From: a virus
DNA: 43,390 nucleotides
Virus record (IMG/VR): IMGVR_UViG_3300046660_000171
Location: 1-43,390 of that record
Reading direction: 5' to 3' (one strand)
How positions within the stretch are numbered: position 1 is the stretch's first letter; each line of letters starts with the position of its first letter. The notes beneath the pieces were generated by a model, which worked only from the letters and a program-made list of their open reading frames with translations, was not told the origin of the DNA and did not search any database. The position numbers were made by a program, and so were the translations under genes. This document shows, piece by piece, positions 37,451 through 43,390 of this stretch.

Positions 37451-39693
37451 GCATGTCTCTTTCCCTCTCGCTCGGCATCACGAACCAGTTGAGCGTAGGC
37501 GGTGGCGGCCCCGCGCCGCAAACGACTGAAATGATCGCCGCCAACCGCACGATCTGGCCAACGCAGCTCGTCAGCGTTGCGACCAACCAGGGCTATGCGA
37601 CGGAACATTGGGCAAGTCCCGAGGGAGCCCTATCGAACATCGTTCTGACATTCGTCGGCTGGCATATAAACAGCACATTCACGATCACCGACGCCTCCAC
37701 CAGTTCGATCAAATGCTTTATCGAATATCCGGCCGGATCCTTCACACCAGTTCTATTCGGCGGCTCCGCTACAGGATCAATCCCAGCCGCGGGTCTTCTA
37801 AATAACGATCCGGTAACGCCCATCACTGGGCCTGTCCCTGCCGGCACTCGATTTTGGGTACACCCCATCCGTGTCAGCGGTTCGGCTGGAAATATGGCCT
37901 TATCGGAACTGCCGGCCAATGCTTCGGCCTTGGTAGGCATCACCGACACGGCATACACCTATTCCGGCTCCGGCGATCCTCCGGCCCGAGGTGCGGCCAA
38001 CGCTTCCAACGTCCACCTGCGACCGGCAGCTATCACCGGCACGATCGCAGCGGCAAATGCCTCTGGCTTCGTCATTACCGGTGACTCCATCGCTTTCGGA
38101 CAGGGCAATATCAGCGCGGTCGGTGCCAAGGGTGGCAGCGGCTTCATCGCACAGGGCCTGGACAAGCGCTATAGTTACACAAAATGGGCGAAGGGTGGCA
38201 TGACCGGCGTCCAGTTGGCGGCTCTTGCGGCCAATGCCCGGATCATCGCCCTCCGTGATGCCTGCAAGTGCACCGATGTCATTTCGGAGTGGGGCGGCGG
38301 CGATCTTCGCGATGGCTGGACGGTTCCGCAGATAACCACCGGCTACCAGACCGTTTACAGCCTCTTCCCCGGCAAGCGCATCGGCCAGACCACTGTCATC
38401 CCGCGCACGGACTCGTCCGATGGATGGGCCACGGTCGCGAACCAAACGGCCAAGACGGATGGCAACTGGGCCGATGAGATCCCGCTGAACACGGCGATCC
38501 GCGCCATACCCACTGGGGCGACCTACTATATCGAAACCAGTGACGCAGCTTCGTCGGCCCACGACAGCCGCAAGCACGCAGCTCCACCAGTCCCAAACAC
38601 AGACGGCGTCCACCCGAACGACTATACCGCGGCGCGGCTTGGCGAAGTCATATACCGCGACACTCTCGGGCATGCTGCGATAGCACCGTCCATCCCGCAG
38701 TCACTGACCACCTATGGCATAGGGCAGACCACGCTCGGCTTCTCCTTCGTCAAGCCAGCCACAGGCACAGACCCGATCACCTACCTGGTCGAATACAAAC
38801 GCACGGTGGATTCGGTATGGACGCAGTTCTCCACAGGCACCAGCGCGCTGACAGGGCTCATCACTGGCCTGACAGCCAGCACGTCCTACGATATCCGCGT
38901 GACGCCCACCAATGGAACCGCTGGACCGCCCACGTCGATTACGGTCTCCACCGTCGCCTCGTTCCAGCCTCTCGACCTCACGACGCGCCTTGTCTCCGCC
39001 TTCAATGCCAACGATGCGACGAAGACCTTGGCGGACGGATCGAACAACCTGACGGCCGTCAACGATATCTACAACAGCGGCTCCCTGGTCCCTCTGGGCG
39101 CCACTCCAACCGTCATCACCAACGGTGGCGCGACGGGCAACAAGCGCGTCATCGACTTCCCTGCCGCGTCTGGCTTGGGTGGTGGGGGCAATGCTGCGTT
39201 GCTCGCTACTATGGCTGGCTCCAGCGCGACAACCAAAGGAACCTTCGTCGAGGCGATCAAGTACGTCGCCGCGGCCACATCTCGCGGCTTCCTGTTCGGC
39301 AAGGTCGGCACAAGCCAGAACTCCTTTGGCGAACGCCAGACCACAACGAACCGTGGCCTGTCGGTTGTCGAGGTCGCCGCGCGCGCCGCGCTTACCGCGT
39401 TCCAGTCAAGCTTCGATGCCAACTGGCACGTCCACACGTTCATCAAGAACGGAACAAGCTGTGTCTACCGCGTCGATGGCGTTCAGGTCGCATCGCTGAC
39501 ACTCGTCGGTGATGGAACGTGGGTGTTCAACGAGTTCCTGATCGGCGCCACTCCTGGGACGACAACCGTTGGCGTGCCGGCCGCTTATAACCCCGCCGAT
39601 ATGTATTCTGCGTTCGTCGCTGTCAGTGACAATCTATCGGGCACCGAACTGACCAATTTGGAATCATGGGTAGGTGCTACCGCCGGCCTCTAA
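37447..39693 (+). CDS. Tailspike with SGNH hydrolase and fibronectin III domains, 748 aa
   Basis: Domain order: N-terminal virion attachment/beta region (1-205); SGNH hydrolase with block I ITGDSIAF (Ser214) and block V DGVHPND (Asp386, His389); fibronectin III-like domain near 412-500; C-terminal concanavalin/LamG-like domain (about 560-745). SGNH spikes deacetylate or otherwise trim host surface polysaccharide during adsorption. The stop of Rz1 overlaps its ATG. The substrate is presumably an acetylated rhizobial surface glycan; this is inference. Confidence 0.8.
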   Translation: MSMSLSLSLGITNQLSVGGGGPAPQTTEMIAANRTIWPTQLVSVATNQGYATEHWASPEGALSNIVLTFVGWHINSTFTITDASTSSIKCFIEYPAGSFTPVLFGGSATGSIPAAGLLNNDPVTPITGPVPAGTRFWVHPIRVSGSAGNMALSELPANASALVGITDTAYTYSGSGDPPARGAANASNVHLRPAAITGTIAAANASGFVITGDSIAFGQGNISAVGAKGGSGFIAQGLDKRYSYTKWAKGGMTGVQLAALAANARIIALRDACKCTDVISEWGGGDLRDGWTVPQITTGYQTVYSLFPGKRIGQTTVIPRTDSSDGWATVANQTAKTDGNWADEIPLNTAIRAIPTGATYYIETSDAASSAHDSRKHAAPPVPNTDGVHPNDYTAARLGEVIYRDTLGHAAIAPSIPQSLTTYGIGQTTLGFSFVKPATGTDPITYLVEYKRTVDSVWTQFSTGTSALTGLITGLTASTSYDIRVTPTNGTAGPPTSITVSTVASFQPLDLTTRLVSAFNANDATKTLADGSNNLTAVNDIYNSGSLVPLGATPTVITNGGATGNKRVIDFPAASGLGGGGNAALLATMAGSSATTKGTFVEAIKYVAAATSRGFLFGKVGTSQNSFGERQTTTNRGLSVVEVAARAALTAFQSSFDANWHVHTFIKNGTSCVYRVDGVQVASLTLVGDGTWVFNEFLIGATPGTTTVGVPAAYNPADMYSAFVAVSDNLSGTELTNLESWVGATAGL

Positions 39694-39827
39694 AGCAAAG
39701 CGGCCCGACGTTCTGTTAGAGCAGCACGCCGAGCCTTGACCACCTCGATCACGATCATCGAGAATGGCTGATCTATTCTGCCACGCTCACCTTCTGAAAT
39801 CCTTAATGGCATGGCATGGGCGGCTTA
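39694..39827. other. Intergenic gap between tailspike and DUF1515-like gene
   Basis: 134 bases with no supported gene. No strong hairpin is visible; a short GCGGCCCGACG...CGTTCTG stretch has no pairing partner. Confidence 0.5.
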
Positions 39828-40235
39828 ATGACAAGCAACGACGACATACTCCTGATGCTCGGACGCGTCGAGGAAGGCGTAAAGCGAATCCGGGAAGATT
39901 TTCAGGAGGAGAAGCAGAGTGCCCACGAAAGCCGGTCGGTGATACACCGGCGCCTTGATGAGCAAAGACAGCAGATCCACCTGTTGGATAAGGTGGTGGA
40001 GATCAGCAGCGGCGTAGATGCCACTCTGCGGGAAGAGATCAAAAGCCTCAAGGAGACCGTCGAGAAGAACCATGATGCGGTCGCCCCCACTCTTGATGAG
40101 TGGAAGCGCATGAAAACGATCGGCTACGGCTTCTCAGGATTGGTTGCTTTCGCTGGCCTCACTATCGGGGGGATCATTACGTATATGAGCGATGGGGCGG
40201 TATCGGCACTCAGGCATTGGTTGAAGATAAATTGA
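39828..40235 (+). CDS. DUF1515-like coiled-coil membrane protein, 135 aa
   Basis: The ATG at 39828 follows GGGCGG. An ATG at 39816 would add four residues. The N-terminal and central parts are coiled coil (EEGVKRIREDFQEEKQSAHE, QIHLLDKVVEISSGVDATLR); a C-terminal membrane helix (YGFSGLVAFAGLTIGGIITYM) follows. This is the layout of the rhizobial DUF1515 family. Role unknown; a phage position next to attP is common for morons. Confidence 0.7.
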   Translation: MTSNDDILLMLGRVEEGVKRIREDFQEEKQSAHESRSVIHRRLDEQRQQIHLLDKVVEISSGVDATLREEIKSLKETVEKNHDAVAPTLDEWKRMKTIGYGFSGLVAFAGLTIGGIITYMSDGAVSALRHWLKIN

Positions 40236-40258
40236 CCAGGAACATCGACAGAACCGCC

Positions 40259-40273
40259 TGTGCCAATTTTGTG
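40259..40273. repeat. Arm-type repeat, left of attP
   Basis: TGTGCCAATTTTGTG; the copy at 40535-40549 (TGTGCCATTTTTGTG) matches at 14 of 15 positions in the same orientation. A further partial GCCATTTTGTCG is near 40342. Such repeats flanking an integrase core are usually arm-type integrase or accessory binding sites. Confidence 0.55.
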
Positions 40274-40371
40274 CCGTTTGTGCCAACGCGTTCCCGCGAC
40301 GTTCCGTTTTCAGCCGCATGAACCTGCAAGATAGCGGAAACGCCATTTTGTCGAAAAGATCGAAAAACCTC

Positions 40372-40400
40372 TTGATCGCCAAGGTGATTCCGCCTATCAG
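40372..40400 (+). promoter_or_regulatory. Putative promoter upstream of the tRNA-derived core
   Basis: TTGATC (40372-40377), 17-base spacer, TATCAG (40395-40400), then a GC-rich discriminator (GGCCGCACC) and the start of the tRNA sequence at 40410. Each hexamer matches sigma70 at 4 of 6 positions. Such a promoter would be needed to express the tRNA gene rebuilt at one prophage junction. Confidence 0.45.
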
Positions 40401-40474
40401 GGCCGCACCGGAGAGGTGGCCGAGTGGTCGAAGGCGCTCCCCTGCTAAGGGAGTTTAGTATCTCTTTGGCGATC
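40374..40474. repeat. Inverted repeat flanking the attP core
   Basis: GATCGCCAA (40374-40382) and TTGGCGATC (40466-40474) are a perfect 9-bp inverted repeat placed 27 bases left and 11 bases right of the tRNA-derived core. It may help the integrase complex or a host factor. It overlaps the putative promoter. Confidence 0.5.
40410..40454 (+). other. attP: attP core: 5' half of a tRNA-Ser(GCU) gene
   Basis: Bases 40410-40454 reproduce the 5' half of a bacterial tRNA-Ser(GCU): acceptor strand GGAGAGG, D arm GCCGAGTGGTCGAAGGC, anticodon arm CTCCC-CTGCTAA-GGGAG. The sequence then diverges, with no variable arm, T arm or 3' end, so it is not a complete tRNA. It lies next to the integrase gene, which is the normal place for attP. 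Crossover is probably in the anticodon arm. Confidence 0.85.
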
Positions 40475-40534
40475 ACCTCAAGCATTTGTTTTATCACGTT
40501 TTTCCTGTCAATCATATTCTTTTAGCGATCGGCC

Positions 40535-40549
40535 TGTGCCATTTTTGTG
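40535..40549. repeat. Arm-type repeat, right of attP
   Basis: TGTGCCATTTTTGTG, direct repeat of 40259-40273, directly before the end of the integrase gene at 40550. See the left copy for the comparison. Confidence 0.55.
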
Positions 40550-41521
40550 TCAAGGCCGTTCCTTTTTGCCGAAAACCCGGTCGATAACTTCCCGGTCGGC
40601 ATCCCCCTCCACGTAAGTCTCAATCAGCAGCCGGCGCGACTTCCATCCGCCGTGATCTCCTGTCGTCGCCACGTCCACGCCATTGCGCCGGATCATCTCT
40701 GTGGCGAATCCATGCCTGCCCAACTCATGGCTCGTCAGGCGCGGCAGTCCTGCCTTGTCGATCACCTTGTCTATGCGCTTCTTGACCGTCGATCGGTTCG
40801 CCGCAGCAAAGACCAAGGCCGGGTGCATGCTTCGGATATTCGCCATGTCGACGACCATGGCCCGCGTCAGAAACACCTTGCGAGGCTCCGTCTTTGTCTT
40901 GGTGAGGAAAGCGACCCCGAGCTGCAGGTTCACATCATCCCACGTCAGCCGGCAAGCTTCGGAGACGCGCGCAGCGGTTTCGAACATGAAGCGGGCTATC
41001 GCTGCCGTCTCCGGCATGTCGAGCTTCTTGGCTGCCTTGCAGAAGTCCTTCAGCCAATCGGCGCTGCCAGCTGGTCGGCGCGCCTTCGTCTCTTCCTTGA
41101 ATCGCTTGATAGAAAGCTTCTGGGCCTTCTTCGCATCTGCCGCATGGTTGATGACGGCGCGCATAGGGGTGACGACTTGGCGGTTGAGCGTGGCCGGCGC
41201 TGCGCCTGGATATATCTCCATGGCTGCTTTGCGGATCTCTGGCCCAGAGATGGCCGACACCAAGCGTTTGCCGAATTTCTTGAGCAGGGGAGCCAGAAAC
41301 CGGCCATCCTTCCCTGCGTCAAGATACATGCCAACGGCATCGGTAAAGGTTAAGACTGCTTCCTCGCCGTGGACAGCAGCACGACGGACCCGCGTTTCGT
41401 GCTTTGAGGCGATGTCTTCCGCGACCCGCTTTTCAGTCGTTTTAGAAGATCCTCTGTGTCGTACCCCATCGATGGTAAAACTGTAGTGCCAGATGTCCCC
41501 TCGCTGGTAGAAGTTCGGCAT
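40550..41521 (-). CDS. int: Tyrosine recombinase (integrase)
   Basis: 323 residues from the ATG at 41521 (GGAG eight bases upstream). The N-terminal part (residues 1-65) has a core/arm-binding domain. The catalytic set is Arg185 (ETAARVSEACRL), Lys near 209 (TKTKTEPRKVF), His265 and Arg269 (HELGRHGFAT, a one-residue variant of the usual HxLRH), His/Trp290-293 (DHGGW) and Tyr303. It ends the leftward operon, is adjacent to attP, and overlaps the excisionase candidate by 172 bases. Confidence 0.93.
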   Translation of the reverse strand: MPNFYQRGDIWHYSFTIDGVRHRGSSKTTEKRVAEDIASKHETRVRRAAVHGEEAVLTFTDAVGMYLDAGKDGRFLAPLLKKFGKRLVSAISGPEIRKAAMEIYPGAAPATLNRQVVTPMRAVINHAADAKKAQKLSIKRFKEETKARRPAGSADWLKDFCKAAKKLDMPETAAIARFMFETAARVSEACRLTWDDVNLQLGVAFLTKTKTEPRKVFLTRAMVVDMANIRSMHPALVFAAANRSTVKKRIDKVIDKAGLPRLTSHELGRHGFATEMIRRNGVDVATTGDHGGWKSRRLLIETYVEGDADREVIDRVFGKKERP

Positions 41522-41718
41522 GGCACTGGCTCCGGCTTTGCGGCATTTACGATGATATCGAGATCGGACGGCATGAGGAACATCGCCTTGCCAAGAACCC
41601 GGCAAGCGCCCAGCGCCCGCGCTCGCTCCCGCAAAGTTCGTTCCGAGATTTGTATGCCGGCCGCCTGAAGCTTGGCAACGGCGACGGCTGGCGAGATTGC
41701 TTCATCAAGAATCGTCAT
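41350..41718 (-). CDS. xis: Excisionase/recombination-directionality candidate, 122 aa
   Basis: A winged-HTH-like N-terminal part (VAVAKLQAAGIQISERTLRERARALGACRVLGKAMFLMPSDLDIIV) precedes a basic, Ser/Thr-rich tail. The same protein, with RTLRE.AR.LGACR.LGKAMFL, sits upstream of integrases in many Rhizobiales phages. It overlaps the int gene by 172 bases, in another frame, so the two may be translationally coupled. The ATG at 41718 has no strong ribosome site, but overlaps the previous stop. Confidence 0.78.
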   Translation of the reverse strand: MTILDEAISPAVAVAKLQAAGIQISERTLRERARALGACRVLGKAMFLMPSDLDIIVNAAKPEPVPCRTSTSEGTSGTTVLPSMGYDTEDLLKRLKSGSRKTSPQSTKRGSVVLLSTARKQS

Positions 41719-41993
41719 CGCGACTTATCCACATTGTTTCCACAGGGCGTCTGGACAAGTTTGAAATCAAGCTTGACGCCCTCTACGACGAAGAAGAAGT
41801 CAGAAACATCTCGGAGGGTCAAAACATAGTCCGCCGCGAGCATGACGCGATCAAACTTTTCCTTACGCCAGCCAAGGCGCTTTCTGGTGATTTTCGCTTT
41901 CTCCCCATTCGTGAGAAAAAGACTGAACATTAACCAGCGCATCCAGGCGTTAAGATCGACAAACTTCGTGAGGTTATGCCCGTAGAGGTTCAT
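41715..41993 (-). CDS. XRE-like HTH protein, 92 aa
   Basis: ATG at 41993 behind GGGAGGGGGA. TRKRLGWRKEKFDRVMLAADYVLTLRDVSDFFFVVEGVKLDF follows the XRE pattern (TQ..LG......+..+L.....LTLR.+..+..AL...+). The recognition helix is unusual in sequence. A regulator of the int end of the operon is possible. Confidence 0.62.
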   Translation of the reverse strand: MNLYGHNLTKFVDLNAWMRWLMFSLFLTNGEKAKITRKRLGWRKEKFDRVMLAADYVLTLRDVSDFFFVVEGVKLDFKLVQTPCGNNVDKSR

Positions 41994-42235
41994 TCCCCCT
42001 CCCTCCTTTGTCTTTCCCACTCCTGTTGGGCAGCCGGATCGGCAAACGTGAAGGGTTTGGTGGCGGGAACTGGTGCAGGGTCGGACTTCAGCGCGCGGAT
42101 CGCAGCGGCGAGCGCAACGCAGACTCCGTGCGGCAGTTCACCGATGACGAGATTGTCGCCGGCTTGACTGCAGATCGACGCCGCCTCTTCCAGCGCGGCA
42201 TTCCGGATATCGGATTCGTCGGTGGGGGTGGTCAT
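41990..42235 (-). CDS. Small phage protein, 81 aa
   Basis: ATG at 42235 with GGAGGGAACCCC upstream. Helical N-terminus (RNAALEEAASICSQAGDN), then IRALKSDPAPVPATKPFTF. This type of protein (AA..C......A..I...A) is a common small phage family without known role. Coupled to neighbours by 4-base overlaps. Confidence 0.7.
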   Translation of the reverse strand: MTTPTDESDIRNAALEEAASICSQAGDNLVIGELPHGVCVALAAAIRALKSDPAPVPATKPFTFADPAAQQEWERQRREGE

Positions 42236-42516
42236 GGGGTTCCCTCCTGAGATGAGGGTTGGAGACTTGAGCGGGCCGCCCACTCCTTCTCCTTGTCGGT
42301 GACATATTTCATCATGTGAGGCTGAACACAGAGAGGGGGGATGAGACCATTTCCTCGGAAATAATCGCATAGCATCGCCCACATCATCTCAAGCGTCTCA
42401 GCGTGGCAGTAGCAAGCGCTACGTCCTGGCGGCTCGTAGTAAGCTGCCCACACTGGAGGGTTATGGTCTCCCCTGTAAGTGACGCGCATTCGCCGAACGA
42501 TTTTGGGCGCGGTCAT
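42232..42516 (-). CDS. Phage protein, 94 aa, unknown
   Basis: ATG at 42516, overlapping the previous stop. RRMRVTYRGDHNPPVWAAYYEPPGR and a Cys-containing middle (ACYCHAETLEMMWAMLCDYF). I do not recognise it. Confidence 0.65.
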   Translation of the reverse strand: MTAPKIVRRMRVTYRGDHNPPVWAAYYEPPGRSACYCHAETLEMMWAMLCDYFRGNGLIPPLCVQPHMMKYVTDKEKEWAARSSLQPSSQEGTP

Positions 42517-43208
42517 GGCTTGGCCTCCGGTGCGGTGCGGTGGGTATAAGAGCTGCCGATGCAATCGCTAGCTTCGGTCAAAGGTCCACCGTCAACACCA
42601 CAGTCACGCGCCTTTTCGCTAGGTGGCGCGTTCCATAGCTTTTCATCAGCCGCAAGAGTGCGTTCCACATCCACTGCTATGCATTCTGGCAACGTGCTTT
42701 CCGCGCTCTTGTGGCCGTAGTTCCGAAGAGACTGGCGAACGGTTCTAGCGATCAGCGACGCCCTCAATTCGCGCATGCCAGTTGTTAGACTAACGATCGG
42801 CGCCACCAGCTCCTCCGCATTACCCCCTCCATTATCGCCTTGCGCCTCTGGCTGGGGAGGGGTGGAGAGAGCGGACATGATCCGCTGCTCGTAATCGACT
42901 TGGGCCATGAATTTAGCGTCTTCGATAAACCTATGATACCGGCCGTTACACAGTATCATGTCGCCCCGGCGGACTGCCTTGGCGACATAGGTCATCCCTG
43001 CTGGCGATGTGCCGTACCACTTGATTTCATACCCATCTTCCCCGCTCTTGTCCTTCCACTCCAGCGGCTTCACCTTCACCGCCTCCGCCACGGGCTTGGA
43101 GGTGGTGGCGAGGTAGGCGGAGATGGCTTCCTCGACGCCAAGGCCGGGGTCCATGTTTCGGTAGAATGCTTTCTTCGCAGCCTCAATGCCGCGCTCATAG
43201 TCTGTCAT
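42513..43208 (-). CDS. Phage protein, 231 aa, early left operon
   Basis: DYERGIEAAKKAFYRNMDPGLG and KVKPLEWKDKSGEDGYEIKWYG are the features of a family of large, poorly characterised phage early proteins (often with VKPLEW). The C-terminal half is helical (SAESTLPECIAVDVERTLAAD). The ATG overlaps the gene that crosses the join. No catalytic motif. Confidence 0.78.
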   Translation of the reverse strand: MTDYERGIEAAKKAFYRNMDPGLGVEEAISAYLATTSKPVAEAVKVKPLEWKDKSGEDGYEIKWYGTSPAGMTYVAKAVRRGDMILCNGRYHRFIEDAKFMAQVDYEQRIMSALSTPPQPEAQGDNGGGNAEELVAPIVSLTTGMRELRASLIARTVRQSLRNYGHKSAESTLPECIAVDVERTLAADEKLWNAPPSEKARDCGVDGGPLTEASDCIGSSYTHRTAPEAKP

Positions 43209-43390
43209 GGTGTGGGCTCCTTGGTGGCGGGAGAAAGGCAGCCGATCGGGTTGTGAAAATCGCCCATTTTGTAGCAGCGGTCTTCGGCTTGCCCTTCGAC
43301 GTAAAAGCAGGTCTGGCAGACAGCCCTCGTTGGCTCATTGAGCGGCCGCATATCGGCGGGGCGGACCTTGATTAGAAGCTGGTCGTTTTT
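43205..43390 (-). CDS. C-terminal part of the gene crossing the contig join
   Basis: This is the end of the gene described at 1-448. On the circle the last 20 codons (including the stop) lie at 43205-43263; the rest of the interval repeats 1-127. The stop TGA at 43205-43207 shares bases with the next ATG. The gene is complete on the circle and partial here only because of the chosen opening. Confidence 0.85.
   Translation of the reverse strand, partial: KNDQLLIKVRPADMRPLNEPTRAVCQTCFYVEGQAEDRCYKMGDFHNPIGCLSPATKEPTP
43264..43390. repeat. Terminal redundancy, right copy (contig join)
   Basis: Identical to 1-127, the second copy of the assembly overlap. Any annotation should count this segment once. 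Confidence 0.95.

Noticed and set aside
40410-40454. A complete tRNA-Ser gene
   Set aside because: Only the 5' half is present; variable arm, T arm and 3' acceptor are missing, so it is an attachment core.
1-43390. CRISPR array
   Set aside because: No regularly spaced direct repeats with unique spacers are visible; recurring motifs are operators, arm sites and two hairpins.
1-43390. Insertion sequence or transposase
   Set aside because: No DDE or serine transposase motifs and no terminal inverted repeats; the only recombinase is the integrase.

Overview
The window is an essentially complete temperate phage genome with P22-like short-tailed (podovirus-type) morphogenesis genes, probably infecting a Rhizobiales host (Rhizobium, Agrobacterium, Ensifer or a relative). 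The first 127 bases are repeated exactly at the end (1-127 = 43264-43390). It is therefore best read as a circular contig opened at an arbitrary point, with a unique length of 43,263 bp, and one leftward gene crosses the join. The host guess rests on the tRNA-Ser(GCU)-derived attachment core, a DUF1515-like protein, and several small-protein families I know from Rhizobiales phages. I could not run a search to confirm it.

Layout. (1) Immunity region, about 5.4-7 kb: a leftward HTH repressor and a rightward Cro-like gene, with three copies of a 17-bp operator (GTTGCA-N5-TGCAAC and a one-base variant) at presumptive PL and PR. The repressor and Cro mRNAs look leaderless. (2) Leftward early operon, 5386 down to 1 and, through the join, 43390 down to 40550: a PP-loop (PAPS-reductase-like) protein, many small phage proteins, an Erf annealing protein with a YqaJ exonuclease, a DUF968/HNH-like protein, more small proteins, an excisionase candidate and a tyrosine integrase. 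attP (40.25-40.55 kb) lies just past the integrase stop. (3) Rightward early operon, 6.7-15.1 kb: Cro, a GIY-YIG/HTH fusion, DUF551 proteins, a clamp-like protein, a C5 cytosine methyltransferase, a RusA resolvase, replication-type proteins, a DnaA-domain-IV-like protein, a LuxR-type HTH protein and an HNH endonuclease.

(4) Late region, 15.3-40.2 kb: small membrane proteins, terminase, portal, scaffold, SU10-like capsid protein, decoration protein, neck, tail nozzle, three ejection-type proteins, an M15-peptidase tail protein, a fibre, the lysis cassette (holin, GH24 SAR endolysin, overlapping Rz/Rz1), an SGNH-hydrolase tailspike and a DUF1515-like protein. Three segments interrupt it: a leftward five-gene cassette (30.3-31.9 kb), a leftward secreted HExxH protein (34.7-35.1 kb) and a rightward secreted alpha/beta hydrolase with its own promoter (35.1-36.1 kb).

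How it fits together. The repressor is expected to hold PL and PR through the shared operator. On induction PL would drive recombination, excision and integration, and PR would drive replication and then the late genes. Least expected: a small RNA hairpin occurs twice (15.14 and 30.64 kb) with an invariant loop and compensated stem changes; attP carries the 5' half of tRNA-Ser behind a promoter-like sequence; and two exported proteins look like lysogenic-conversion genes.
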